From Dialister sp. UBA7295 (GTDB taxonomy: Bacteria > Bacillota > Negativicutes > Veillonellales > Dialisteraceae), in the NCBI GenBank assembly GCA_002471975.1, contig DKQZ01000032.1:4082-68081 (forward strand): a DNA stretch of 64,000 nt, in the 5' to 3' direction. Made by a program: the position numbers and the translations under genes. The notes under the pieces are model-generated. The model worked only from the letters and a program-made list of their open reading frames with translations, did no database searches and had not been told where the DNA came from. Shown here in pieces: positions 8,292 to 16,736 of the stretch. Each line of letters opens with the position of its first letter. Position 1 is the stretch's first letter.

Positions 8292-9752
8292 ATGCAGCAG
8301 GCTGGTGAAAATTTTTTAAAAAATGAAATCACTCATATCAAAGTTGCCGTCATTGGCGACCTTATGACGGATCGTTATATCACAGGGAAAGTAAACCGTA
8401 TTTCCCCGGAAGCCCCGGTACCGGTGAATCTTGTCCAGTCACAGAGAGACGTATTGGGAGGTGCTGCCAATACGGCAGCAAACCTGGCGTCTCTTGGCTG
8501 CCTTGTCTATGCGGCGGGCATGAAAGGCAATGATGGAGATGGCGCCATTCTTTCTGAACTCCTTCAGAAGGCGGGCATCGATACGTCCGGTATCATTACG
8601 GACGATGCTTACCATACCACGGCCAAAATCCGTATTCTTGGCGCCCGGCAGCAGATGATGCGGCTGGATTATGAAGAAAAGAAATCGCCCTCGGAAGAGG
8701 AAACGGAAAAGCTCCTCGACTGGCTGGAAAATCTGCTTCGCCGGGGATTGGGCAGCATCGTGATTTCCGATTATGGCAAAGGCATGATTACGGATGCCCT
8801 TTCTGAGAAAATCATCAGTCTTGGGAAGAAATATTCGGTTCCTGTACTGGTGGATCCCAAAGGAAGCGACTGGACCAAGTATACCGGAGCCTGTGGTATT
8901 ACGCCCAATATCAAGGAAATATCGGACTGCCTGGGAAGGGATGTGCCCAATGAGGATGAGGCCATCCTGAAAGCGGGACAAGAGGTACGGGAGAAATTCC
9001 AGCTCACCCATCTCTTCGTGACCCGTTCGGAAAAGGGCATTACCTGTATTTCCGAAAATAAAGCCATTCATCGCGCTTCCGTGGCCCAGGACGTATTCGA
9101 TGTGTCCGGAGCCGGAGATACGGTCATGGCAGTCATTGCGGCTTCATCGGCAGCCAAAATGGATATGGAGACTATCCTGGAGCTGGCCAATAAAGCGGCA
9201 GGCATTGCAGTTTCCAAAGTCGGGACCTACCAGGTGAAAAGGGATGAACTGATTCAGGCCTGGCTGGGACGGAGGAATGTACGCCTTTCCTACCTGCCCC
9301 TTTCCCGGGAAGAAGCGGAGGAAAAGGTAAAACGGTGGAAAGCCCATGGGGAAACGGTCGTCTTCACCAATGGCTGTTTCGATATCCTTCACCGGGGGCA
9401 TATTACCTATCTCCAGCAGGCGGCCTCCCTGGGGCAGCATCTCATCATCGGGCTCAATTCAGACCGCTCCGTAAGGGCTTTGAAAGGTCCCGAAAGACCG
9501 GTGAACAATGAAGAAGACCGGAGTTTCATGCTGGCAGCGCTGCGCTGTGTGGATGAAGTGGTCATTTTTGACGAAGATACGCCGGAAGAACTTCTTTCCC
9601 ATCTGAGACCGGATATCCTTGTCAAGGGCGGGGACTATAAAGTGGAAGAAGTGGCAGGACGGCAGTATGCGGGAAAAGTGGAAATCCTTCCATTCGTGGA
9701 CGGCTATTCCACCACTTCCCTGATTCATAAGATACGTAAGGAACAGGCATGA
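8292..9752 (+). CDS. hldE: Bifunctional heptose-7-phosphate kinase / heptose-1-phosphate adenylyltransferase
   Basis: A 486-residue two-domain enzyme of ADP-heptose synthesis for the lipopolysaccharide inner core. The N-terminal PfkB-type kinase (about 1-320) has GGAANTAANLASLG and the DVSGAGDTVMA anion hole. The C-terminal nucleotidyltransferase has TNGCFDILHRGH with the HxGH motif near residue 366 and ends with DGYSTTSLIHKI. Length and order match the fused HldE form (RfaE). Start ATG follows AGGAG. It overlaps the next gene by four bases (ATGA). Its presence is direct evidence for heptose-containing LPS in this firmicute-like genome. Confidence 0.97.
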   Translation: MQQAGENFLKNEITHIKVAVIGDLMTDRYITGKVNRISPEAPVPVNLVQSQRDVLGGAANTAANLASLGCLVYAAGMKGNDGDGAILSELLQKAGIDTSGIITDDAYHTTAKIRILGARQQMMRLDYEEKKSPSEEETEKLLDWLENLLRRGLGSIVISDYGKGMITDALSEKIISLGKKYSVPVLVDPKGSDWTKYTGACGITPNIKEISDCLGRDVPNEDEAILKAGQEVREKFQLTHLFVTRSEKGITCISENKAIHRASVAQDVFDVSGAGDTVMAVIAASSAAKMDMETILELANKAAGIAVSKVGTYQVKRDELIQAWLGRRNVRLSYLPLSREEAEEKVKRWKAHGETVVFTNGCFDILHRGHITYLQQAASLGQHLIIGLNSDRSVRALKGPERPVNNEEDRSFMLAALRCVDEVVIFDEDTPEELLSHLRPDILVKGGDYKVEEVAGRQYAGKVEILPFVDGYSTTSLIHKIRKEQA

Positions 9753-10825
9753 GCGATTTAAAAGTACAGGCAGATTTGAAAAATAAGACAATCGTCATCA
9801 TATACATGCTTTATTTCGGGGATATGGTCTCCATTACCCCTTTCCTTGAAGTGCTCCGGCGGGAAGCCAAAGGTTCAAAAATCATTCTCGTTATGGATGC
9901 CCGTTTCCTGGAGTCGGTCAAATACAATCCGGATATCGACGTCCTCATTCCTTTTGACCGTCATGGAAAGGAAAAAGGGCTGGCCACCACCTGGAAAGTG
10001 GGAAAGAAGATCGGCGCTCTTCATCCGGATATTCTTCTTACCCTTCATGGGACTACAAGAAGCACCATGCTGGCCCTCGCCATGCATCCGAAGCACTGGG
10101 GCGGAGAAGCGGGTACGCGGATTGACCGGCTTTTTATGGACTGGCCCATGACCATTGAGACTTACAATTCCCATGCCGTGGACAAGTACCTCAAGGTGCT
10201 GGAGCGGCTGGGCGTGAAGGATCTTTCTCATCATGGTATGCGGACCTACACGTCTCCGGAATGGGAAAAGAAGGCGGATGAATTTTTTGCTTCTGAAGGC
10301 ATTACGGAAAATGACCGCCTGGTGGGCCTTTCCGTGGGAAGTTCTACAAAGGAAAAGAACTGGCCGGCAGAAAATTACGGAAAAGTGGCAGACCATTTTG
10401 CCGAAAAAGGGATGATTCCTGTTTTCTTCGGGGTCCCTTCGGAGCTGCCCCTCATTGATGAAGCGGTTTCCGTGATGAAATCAAAGAAATATATCATTGC
10501 GGCCGGCCATTTTTCCATGGGGGAATTCATGGCCGCGGCGGGCCGCTGCAGTCTGGCCTTTACAAATGACAGCGGTCCCATGTATGTCTTTGACAGCCGG
10601 GGCGTGCCCACGATTGCCATGTTCGGCCCCAGCAATGCGAAATTCCATCATCCCCTGGGTCCCTGTTCGAAAGCACTTTCTTCCTGGGACATGCCCATGG
10701 GACCGGAACATGTGAATAAGACCATTGCATCCGGCAAATATACTCCCATTTCTGAAATTACGGTGAAAGAAGTCATTGAAGCGGGAGAAGAAGCATTAAG
10801 AAAGGCAGAAAAGCTGGAAAAATAA
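9749..10825 (+). CDS. Glycosyltransferase family 9 (ADP-heptose:LPS heptosyltransferase-like)
   Basis: A 358-residue GT9 protein. The N-terminal half has IVIIYMLYFGDMVSITPFLEVL, the usual first Rossmann strand and helix. The C-terminal donor-site motif FTNDSGPMYVFDSRGVPT-x-AMFGPS is characteristic of WaaC/WaaF enzymes, as is LSVGSSTKEKNWPAE. Its start overlaps hldE by four bases, which implies translational coupling and use of ADP-heptose made by HldE. It is the last gene of the operon and is followed by a terminator. Whether it is heptosyltransferase I or II cannot be decided from sequence. Confidence 0.9.
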   Translation: MSDLKVQADLKNKTIVIIYMLYFGDMVSITPFLEVLRREAKGSKIILVMDARFLESVKYNPDIDVLIPFDRHGKEKGLATTWKVGKKIGALHPDILLTLHGTTRSTMLALAMHPKHWGGEAGTRIDRLFMDWPMTIETYNSHAVDKYLKVLERLGVKDLSHHGMRTYTSPEWEKKADEFFASEGITENDRLVGLSVGSSTKEKNWPAENYGKVADHFAEKGMIPVFFGVPSELPLIDEAVSVMKSKKYIIAAGHFSMGEFMAAAGRCSLAFTNDSGPMYVFDSRGVPTIAMFGPSNAKFHHPLGPCSKALSSWDMPMGPEHVNKTIASGKYTPISEITVKEVIEAGEEALRKAEKLEK

Positions 10826-10852
10826 CGCTTTGAGAGCTTTGTATTTCTTCCA

Positions 10853-10892
10853 TAAAAAAGCAGTGAAGGCTTGTGCTTTCACTGCTTTTTTA
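10853..10892 (+). terminator. Terminator of the glycan operon (bidirectional)
   Basis: AAAAAGCAGTGAA / TTCACTGCTTTTT hairpin with A-run and T-run on both flanks, so it can also end transcripts from the converging MFS gene. Confidence 0.85.
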
Positions 10893-10946
10893 TGGGGATA
10901 AAACTATTTTAAAATGAAGATTTTTGATGGATTTTACTGTTTTTCA

Positions 10947-12146
10947 TCACTTTTTCTCATCGGGCCGCGCAAAGATGGAAAGGAGTCCTATTTCCAAAGC
11001 TCCTACCACGAGGAGTCCCATGGATGTTCCGATGAATTCGATAATCGTGGATACGAGAAGGGAACCAAAAGGAGCGCTTCCGAGGAATACAAAGGTATAA
11101 AGTCCCATGATGCGTCCAAGGTATTCTTTGGGAGAGGCCACCTGGATGGAGGCATTGCAGTTGATGAGGAAAAGAGTCAGTGAAAAGCCAAGGATACCGA
11201 ATATGAAGAGCGCAGGAATCTGGAAACTGACGTGACTGACCGCCATAAGAATAAGACCGCAGGCGATGGCGTTTACAAAAATGAATTTCCGGGAGAACTG
11301 GCGGCTCGCCGTGGCCGAGAGGACGCCGCAGATCATGGAGCCTGTGCCGGCGGCAAAAAGAATGGATCCGAACCCATTGATACCCGCATGAAGGACTCTG
11401 TCTGCAAAGAGAGGCCCATAGGTTCCCAGGTTCAATATCAGGCCGCTCACCAGACCGGCAGCAATGAGGTTTTTGAATATAACGGGATTTTTCCGCGCCT
11501 GGAGGAGACCTTCCCTGATTTCCTTCAGCGGGTGGCTTTCCGGCTTTTCCTCAACCACCGAATTGACGTTCATCCGGGCGTAGGCGATGACAATCGGGAT
11601 GAGGGAGAGGGCATTGAGGAAGAAAATGGAACTGTAGGAAATATAATTCAGCAGGAATGCGGCGAGCAGCGGTCCGATCATGCGGGTGAGGTTGAAATTG
11701 GCGGAATTCAGGCTGATGGCGCTGTGGAGTGCCTGTTTCCCCACCAGCTCGGGCATGAAGGCCATGCGGGCAGGCATATCAAAGGCATCGATGGAACCGA
11801 CGAAAAAAGCAAAAAACAGAATCCAGAGGTACGTTTCATTTCCTGTCCAGAGAAGCAGCCCCAAAAGAGCGGCCTGCACCATGTAGGTGCACTGGGTGCC
11901 CAGTAGGATTTTTCTTTTGTTGTGCCGGTCAATCCAGAAGCCGGTGAAAAGGGTAAAGAGAAGGCTGGGCGCAAACTGGCAGGCTGAAAGGAGTCCGAGC
12001 AGGAAAGCGGAATCGGTCATGGTGTACACCAGCCACTGCTGGGCCGTGAGCTGGAGCCAGAAACCAATGAGGGCCACCCACTGGGTGATCCAGAAGATCC
12101 TGTAATTTTTTACCGTAAGAGCAGGGAATAGCTGCAATAGACGCAT
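10947..12146 (-). CDS. MFS transporter (EntS-like, MFS_3)
   Basis: A 399-residue major facilitator with about twelve membrane helices. The N-terminus (LTVKNYRIFWITQWVALIG) and LFTGFWIDRHNKRKIL loop resemble the MFS_3 group that includes the enterobactin exporter EntS and macrolide efflux-like proteins. The ATG at 12146 is chosen because AAAGGA lies seven bases upstream; an in-frame ATG 12 codons earlier has no such site. The C-terminus is cytoplasmic and basic. It is transcribed alone, converging on the glycan operon, and its promoter region carries a 12-base inverted repeat. Substrate is unknown. Confidence 0.85.
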   Translation of the reverse strand: MRLLQLFPALTVKNYRIFWITQWVALIGFWLQLTAQQWLVYTMTDSAFLLGLLSACQFAPSLLFTLFTGFWIDRHNKRKILLGTQCTYMVQAALLGLLLWTGNETYLWILFFAFFVGSIDAFDMPARMAFMPELVGKQALHSAISLNSANFNLTRMIGPLLAAFLLNYISYSSIFFLNALSLIPIVIAYARMNVNSVVEEKPESHPLKEIREGLLQARKNPVIFKNLIAAGLVSGLILNLGTYGPLFADRVLHAGINGFGSILFAAGTGSMICGVLSATASRQFSRKFIFVNAIACGLILMAVSHVSFQIPALFIFGILGFSLTLFLINCNASIQVASPKEYLGRIMGLYTFVFLGSAPFGSLLVSTIIEFIGTSMGLLVVGALEIGLLSIFARPDEKK

Positions 12147-12186
12147 AAGATGGTCCTTTACTATGCAATATAGATTAAACACTAAT

Positions 12187-12236
12187 ATTATATCATAGGG
12201 GTGTACAAATGATTTTAGTCGGTTAAATCATTTGTA
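12187..12236 (-). promoter_or_regulatory. Promoter and inverted-repeat operator of the MFS gene
   Basis: The minus strand carries TATAAT (12187-12192). The place of its -35 falls inside the left arm of a perfect inverted repeat, TACAAATGATTT (12204-12215) and AAATCATTTGTA (12225-12236), with a 9-base spacer. A half-site copy AATCATTTG (12265-12273) overlaps the -35 of the divergent promoter. This looks like a shared operator for both transcripts; the regulator is not in the window. Confidence 0.6.
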
Positions 12237-12270
12237 TATCGTTATAGATTAATTTTAGACAGGGAATCAT

Positions 12271-12299
12271 TTGACAAAGGAGCAGAAATCAAATATAAT
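12271..12299 (+). promoter_or_regulatory. Consensus sigma-70 promoter of the structured leader
   Basis: TTGACA (12271-12276), exactly 17 bases, TATAAT (12294-12299): a perfect consensus. It lies 206 bases before the next start codon, so the transcript has a long leader. Confidence 0.85.
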
Positions 12300-12304
12300 T
12301 CAGG

Positions 12305-12407
12305 CATAGAAATTCATAAAAGCAAAGACGCTGCTCATGGAGCAGCGTCTTTTGCTTAAAACGGTCAGTAACGGCGCTGCTCTCCCGGGCAGGCGCCGCT
12401 ATTTTTT
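12305..12407 (+). promoter_or_regulatory. Structured leader with two hairpins, attenuator-like
   Basis: The first hairpin pairs AGCAAAGACGCTGCT with AGCAGCGTCTTTTGCT (about 12320-12355). The second is a terminator-like hairpin, CGGCGC-TGC...GCA-GCGCCG, followed by ATTTTTT (12372-12407). A ribosome site and start codon of the hydrolase gene follow about 95 bases later with no other clear promoter. This may be a transcription attenuator, an unrecognised riboswitch or a free small RNA; it does not match a class I know. Confidence 0.5.
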
Positions 12408-12504
12408 AGGAAGGAAATGGGTTTATGGTTTTTATTTCATTCTGATTTCGGCGGATTGAGCTTCCGGCAGAGGCTTTCCGCCATCGTTACTGGAGGTGCT
12501 TACT

Positions 12505-13290
12505 ATGCGAAAGCCAAAGATTGGAGTTATGCCGTTGTGGGATGAAAAGAAGGACAGTATATGGATGCTGCCGGGCTACATGGATGGGGTCCGTGAAGCC
12601 GGCGGAATACCGGTCATCCTTCCCCTCCACCTTTCTGAAGAGGATTTTAAAGAGATTCGTGATGATTTTGACGGCTTCCTCTTCACCGGTGGTCCCGATA
12701 TTTCCCCCTCCCTTTATGGAGAGGAAAAATCCGAACTCAGCGGGTATGTCTGTGAGGACAGGGATAAACTGGAAACCATGGTTTTCCGTTACTGCCTGGA
12801 GCGGGATGTACCGGCCCTGGGAATCTGCAGGGGGCTGCAGCTGTTCAATGTATTGATGGGAGGCACCCTGTATCAGGATATTCATACGGAACGCCCGTCG
12901 CTTCACGGGCTGGAGCACAATATGGATTTCTCCTATGACTGGGTGGCTCATCTGAATACCATTATCCCCGGGACTCCGATGCATGACCGTCTGGGCGTGT
13001 CCTGCATGGGCGTCAATTCCCTTCATCATCAGGCCATCAGGAAACTGGCTCCCGGCCTCGTTCCCATGGCTTATTCCGAAGATGAGCTGATTGAGGCGGT
13101 TTATGCACCGTCCAAAAAGTTCCTGTGGGCAGTCCAGTGGCACCCTGAATGCTCCTATGTCTATGATGGTCTGGATATGGCTATTTTTGAAGCATTCACG
13201 GAAGCGGCCTCTGCATCGTCCACGGACGCTATCAAGCCGTTCCTGCCAACCAGTTTTTCCTTCTCCGATGGGAGCGAAAAACTGGGCTGA
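12505..13290 (+). CDS. Gamma-glutamyl-gamma-aminobutyrate hydrolase family (peptidase C26)
   Basis: A 261-residue class I glutamine amidotransferase-like hydrolase of the PuuD/C26 type. The nucleophile is in ALGICRGLQLFN (C108); the His-Glu pair is in VQWHPE near residues 211-216; the oxyanion region is FTGGPDISPSLYGE. Such enzymes cleave gamma-glutamyl amides such as gamma-glutamyl-GABA. No putrescine or glutamyl-polyamine genes are nearby, so the true substrate is open. The ATG at 12505 follows GGAGGTG. It lies behind the long structured leader described separately, and a bidirectional terminator follows. Confidence 0.88.
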   Translation: MRKPKIGVMPLWDEKKDSIWMLPGYMDGVREAGGIPVILPLHLSEEDFKEIRDDFDGFLFTGGPDISPSLYGEEKSELSGYVCEDRDKLETMVFRYCLERDVPALGICRGLQLFNVLMGGTLYQDIHTERPSLHGLEHNMDFSYDWVAHLNTIIPGTPMHDRLGVSCMGVNSLHHQAIRKLAPGLVPMAYSEDELIEAVYAPSKKFLWAVQWHPECSYVYDGLDMAIFEAFTEAASASSTDAIKPFLPTSFSFSDGSEKLG

Positions 13291-13334
13291 GAATACCATT
13301 TCTGATCTGAAGACATTCCGGGAGCATCTACCAG

Positions 13335-13370
13335 TAAAAAAAGCAGTCCGCCAAAGCGGGCTGCTTTTCT
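13335..13370 (+). terminator. Terminator between the C26 hydrolase and metQ (bidirectional)
   Basis: AAAAAAGCAG-CCGC-caaa-GCGG-CTGCTTTT hairpin between converging genes. Confidence 0.8.
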
Positions 13371-13388
13371 ATTTCCTTTATGATTCGA

Positions 13389-14231
13389 TTACTTCCAGGA
13401 CGGAACGATGGTGCCTTTGTATTTTTCAGCAATGAATTTCTTGACGGAGTCAGACTGATAATACTTGACGAATTTCTGGTAGGCCGGCTGATCTTTGTCC
13501 TTGTTCCTTGCGGCGATGATCATGACGGCCAGCGGGGTATTTTCATCTTCCCAGAAGAGGCCCTGGTCTTTCGGGGAAAGGCCTGCGCTCATGACATAGT
13601 TCATGGTGATGACGGAGAGGTCCACGTCATCCAGGGATCTCGGCAGCTGGGCAGCTTCCAGTTCCTTGAATTTCAGGTGCTTCGGGTTTTCTACTACATC
13701 GGCCGGAGTAGCCTTCATGCCGACGCCTTCCTTCAGCTTCAGGAGACCTGCTTTTTCCAGAAGTTCCAGGCCGCGGCCTTCATTGGTGGGATCGTTAGGA
13801 ATGGAAACGACGGCACCGTCCGGGATGGCTTTCAGATCACGGTATTTGTTGGAGTAAATACCCATGCGCATGAGGATGGCTTTGCCGATAGACACAAGGT
13901 CGGTATTGTGCTGTTTGTTGAAATTCTTCAGGAATGGTTCATGCTGGTATACGACAAGGTCGATATCCCCATCTGCCAGGGCCTGGTCCGGGGTGATGTA
14001 ATCGGAGAATTCTTTGACGTTTACTTTGAGGCCGTTCTTTTCTGCTTCTTTGGCAGCGGCTTCAACGACTTCAGCGTGGGGGCCTGCAGTTGCACCGACA
14101 GTGATTTCTTTCTTTTCCTGCGGAGCAGCGGCTGCAGAAGAAGCTGCCGGTTTCTGGCTGGAACCGCAGCCGGTAATGAATGCTGCTGCGGAGAGTGCGC
14201 AAAGGCCGGCGATTGCTAATTTTTTCAACAT
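13389..14231 (-). CDS. metQ: Methionine ABC transporter substrate-binding lipoprotein
   Basis: A 280-residue NlpA/MetQ-family lipoprotein. The signal peptide ends at lipobox ITGC, with the acylated Cys near residue 22. The mature part opens with EITVGATAGPHAEVVEAA and has the family's VSIPNDPTNEGRGLELLEKAGL block. It binds methionine and delivers it to MetI/MetN. It is the third gene of metN-metI-metQ on the minus strand. Start ATG follows AAAGGAAG. The SAM-I riboswitch upstream of metN supports the methionine assignment over a generic D-methionine or lipoprotein-28 role. Confidence 0.95.
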   Translation of the reverse strand: MLKKLAIAGLCALSAAAFITGCGSSQKPAASSAAAAPQEKKEITVGATAGPHAEVVEAAAKEAEKNGLKVNVKEFSDYITPDQALADGDIDLVVYQHEPFLKNFNKQHNTDLVSIGKAILMRMGIYSNKYRDLKAIPDGAVVSIPNDPTNEGRGLELLEKAGLLKLKEGVGMKATPADVVENPKHLKFKELEAAQLPRSLDDVDLSVITMNYVMSAGLSPKDQGLFWEDENTPLAVMIIAARNKDKDQPAYQKFVKYYQSDSVKKFIAEKYKGTIVPSWK

Positions 14232-14320
14232 ACTAATACTTCCTTTCTCTTTTTAAAATGAGCCGCATGTAAGGATGCGGTTTATATAAAGAGCAGATGA
14301 CCGCTCATTTACATACCTGT

Positions 14321-14974
14321 TTAACGTTTATCCATTTTCTTGGCCAGATTGCTGCCGATGAGCTGAATAAGCTGGACCACGATGACCAGGACTATGATGG
14401 TAGCAATCATTACATCGGCCTGGAAACGCTGATATCCATAGCGGATAGCCAGATCACCAAGGCCGCCGCCGCCGATGGTACCCGCCATGGCAGATGCGCC
14501 GATGAGGGATACGATGACTACGGTCAAACTTTCAATGATGGAAGGGAGAGCTTCCGGGATAAGGACTTTCCAGATGATCTGGAGAGGGGAAGCGCCCATG
14601 GATTCGGCAGCTTCAATGAGGCCCGACGGGATTTCACGGATGGAAGTTTCCACCATACGGGCCGTATAGGGGATGGCTGCCAGGGTCAAAGGAACTATGG
14701 CTGCCGTAGTCCCGATGGAAGTGCCTGCAATCAGCCGGGTAAATGGGATGATGGCAACCATGAGGATAATGAATGGAATGGAACGGACCATATTGATGAT
14801 AAATGCCAGAGGCTTATTAAGAACCGGGCAAGCAAGGATTCCGTCCTTTTCAGTGACTACGAGGAGGATACCGAGGGGGATGCCCACAACAGCAGAAATC
14901 AGGGAGGAGAAGAACAGCATGTAAATAGTTTCTGCCAGGGACTTCAGAAGAAGATTAGTTATCACTGCGGACAT
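14321..14974 (-). CDS. metI: Methionine ABC transporter permease
   Basis: A 217-residue permease with about five membrane helices and the binding-protein-dependent transport (EAA) loop seen around AAESMGASPLQIIWKVLIPEALP. N-terminal LLLKSLAETIYMLFFS is typical of MetI. Its start overlaps the end of metN by about 20 bases, and GAGGTG upstream supports the ATG at 14974. metQ follows after about 90 bases. Together the three proteins form an inner-membrane methionine importer. Confidence 0.95.
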   Translation of the reverse strand: MSAVITNLLLKSLAETIYMLFFSSLISAVVGIPLGILLVVTEKDGILACPVLNKPLAFIINMVRSIPFIILMVAIIPFTRLIAGTSIGTTAAIVPLTLAAIPYTARMVETSIREIPSGLIEAAESMGASPLQIIWKVLIPEALPSIIESLTVVIVSLIGASAMAGTIGGGGLGDLAIRYGYQRFQADVMIATIIVLVIVVQLIQLIGSNLAKKMDKR

Positions 14975-15992
14975 ATCCGATCACCTCGCTTGTAATTGGC
15001 AATTCTTTCAGATGATTAAGAGCATCATTCATATTTCCTTCATCACCGTCAATCATGATGATGAGCCGGCCGAAGGACACATTCTGAATATAATCGATGG
15101 AACCGTAGAGGATGCTGACGTCCAGATTGTACTGTCGGATCAGGTTGGCAATGATCGGTTCATTGGCCACATCGCCCCGGAATTTGAGGGAGATGACAGT
15201 CTGGTCGGCATCGGACTTTTTCTCCGGAGTGATGTTCATGTGGGAAAGCTGTTCCGGTACGTCGGAGGACATGACGGAGCCCACGAATTTCTTCAGCGTT
15301 TCCGTCTGGGGGTTCGTGAAAAGATCGACCACGGAACCTTCTTCAATGATTTTCCCTTTTTCAATGACTGCCACCCGTTCAGCGATTTCCTTGATGACTT
15401 CCATCTGGTGAGTGATGAGGATAATCGTGATGCCCAGTTTCTTATTGATATCTCTCAGGAGGGAGAGTATGGATTTGACTGTTTCCGGGTCCAGGGCGCT
15501 GGTGGCTTCATCGGAAAGAAGGACGTCCGGGTTGGAAACAATGGCACGGGCGATGCCCACACGCTGTTTCTGTCCGCCGGAGAGCTGGGCAGGATATTTA
15601 TTCTTATATTCCGTGAGTCCTACCACATCGAGAATGTCATCGATTCTCTTTTTCTGCTCCGCCTTCGGCACGCCGGAAAGTTCCAGGGGAAATGCCACAT
15701 TTCCTGCCACGGTGCGGTTAGAAAGCAGATTGAAATGCTGGAAAATCATGCCGATTTTCTTTCTTTCTTCACGAAGCTGGCCTTTGGAGAGCTTCATCAT
15801 ATCTTTTCCATTGATGAGGACTTCGCCGGATGTCGGGGGTTCCAGCATATTGATGCAGCGGACCAGGGTCGATTTTCCGGCGCCCGACTGCCCGACGATA
15901 CCGAAGATTTCACCGTCCTTAATGGTCAGGTTGATGTCGTCCAGTGCCTTGAAACTGCCATATAATTTCGTTATATGCTTTAATTCAATCAT
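14955..15992 (-). CDS. metN: Methionine ABC transporter ATP-binding protein
   Basis: A 345-residue ABC ATPase. Walker A GQSGAGKSTLVR lies near residues 34-45, the signature LSGGQKQRVGIARA near 140, and a Walker B variant LLSDEATSALDP. The C-terminal 90 or so residues form the NIL regulatory domain, which senses methionine in E. coli MetN. First gene of the operon; ATG follows AAGGAG. A SAM-I riboswitch with its own terminator lies immediately upstream, so transcription is turned off when S-adenosylmethionine is abundant. Confidence 0.97.
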   Translation of the reverse strand: MIELKHITKLYGSFKALDDINLTIKDGEIFGIVGQSGAGKSTLVRCINMLEPPTSGEVLINGKDMMKLSKGQLREERKKIGMIFQHFNLLSNRTVAGNVAFPLELSGVPKAEQKKRIDDILDVVGLTEYKNKYPAQLSGGQKQRVGIARAIVSNPDVLLSDEATSALDPETVKSILSLLRDINKKLGITIILITHQMEVIKEIAERVAVIEKGKIIEEGSVVDLFTNPQTETLKKFVGSVMSSDVPEQLSHMNITPEKKSDADQTVISLKFRGDVANEPIIANLIRQYNLDVSILYGSIDYIQNVSFGRLIIMIDGDEGNMNDALNHLKELPITSEVIGYVRSDN

Positions 15993-16003
15993 TGTGACTC
16001 CTT

Positions 16004-16145
16004 ATAATAAAAAAACCTTCATGAAAGATGAAGGGGATTTTTGCATCATCTTTCGGATCAAATCCGCTGGAATTGGCACCGTTTCCTGAGAATGGTTGCC
16101 GTGGTTTCAAAGGGCCAGTCCCTCCGCCACTCATGATGAATCTGT
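16004..16145 (-). promoter_or_regulatory. SAM-I riboswitch (S-box) of metNIQ
   Basis: On the minus strand the aptamer core GGCGGAGGGACTGGCCC, then GAAACC and CGGCAACC, is a textbook S-box. The P1 helix pairs CATCAT near 16135 with ATGATG at 16044-16049. Downstream lies a CCTTCAT-CTTTC-ATGAAGG hairpin with a T-run, the expression platform terminator (about 16006-16036). Binding of S-adenosylmethionine should terminate transcription before metN. Confidence 0.95.
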
Positions 16146-16179
16146 ATGAAGATGGACCGCACTTTGTGCGGTTGAAATT

Positions 16180-16208
16180 ATAGTACTCTTAATAATTGAT
16201 AATGTCAA
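16180..16208 (-). promoter_or_regulatory. Promoter of the metNIQ operon
   Basis: TTGACA (16203-16208), 17 bases, TACTAT (16180-16185) on the minus strand; transcription would begin just before the riboswitch. Confidence 0.7.
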
Positions 16209-16341
16209 TAGTAATTTTTTTAAAAGGCGACATTCTTTGCGGCTCCCTTAAAAATTTTGGAATTTATATGAGAAATATTATTTGCCACGGCGTCTTTTAA
16301 AATCTGTTTACCGGATTTTCCTGTTTCAGCACAACAACTCT

Positions 16342-16370
16342 TTGCACCATTTAGACGCTAATGCTATAAT
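16342..16370 (+). promoter_or_regulatory. Promoter of yerC
   Basis: TTGCAC (16342-16347), 17 bases, TATAAT (16365-16370). Confidence 0.7.
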
Positions 16371-16430
16371 ATACTAAAGAAAATGAGACCGTCCTGAAAG
16401 GGGCGGGATTCTTTCATAAAGGAGGTAAGT

Positions 16431-16736
16431 ATGAGCGTGAACCAGAGACTGATCAACCCATTGGCAGATAATCTCTTTGACGGCATCCTTCAGCTCAAGA
16501 CAAGAGAGGAATGCTATGAATTTTTCGAAGACCTCTGCACCATCAACGAACTTCGCGACATGTCCCAGCGTCTGGAAGTGGCCAGAATGCTGGAGGCCGG
16601 CGAGAAATATGACCAGATTGAGAAGAAAACCGGTGCCAGCACCGCCACCATTTCCCGGGTGAAACGGTGCCTGAAATATGGCGCTGACGGCTATGCTACA
16701 GTGCTGAAAAGGCTGGCAGAGAAGGAGGAGAAATAA
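16431..16736 (+). CDS. YerC/YecD family TrpR-related DNA-binding protein
   Basis: A 101-residue helix-turn-helix protein of the TrpR/YerC/YecD family. The DNA-binding part is in EKKTGASTATISRVKRCLKYG (about 64-84), after an all-helical N-terminus with ELRDMSQRLEVARML. The family resembles the Trp repressor, but its ligand and targets are not settled. Its stop codon overlaps the ATG of the next gene (TAATG), so it is translationally coupled to a phosphohexomutase, perhaps as its regulator; that link is inference. ATG at 16431 follows GGAGGT at good spacing. Confidence 0.85.
   Translation: MSVNQRLINPLADNLFDGILQLKTREECYEFFEDLCTINELRDMSQRLEVARMLEAGEKYDQIEKKTGASTATISRVKRCLKYGADGYATVLKRLAEKEEK

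Noticed and set aside
12305..12407. Leader before the C26 hydrolase as a SAM, purine, fluoride or yybP-ykoY riboswitch
   Set aside because: None of the conserved core sequences of these classes is present.
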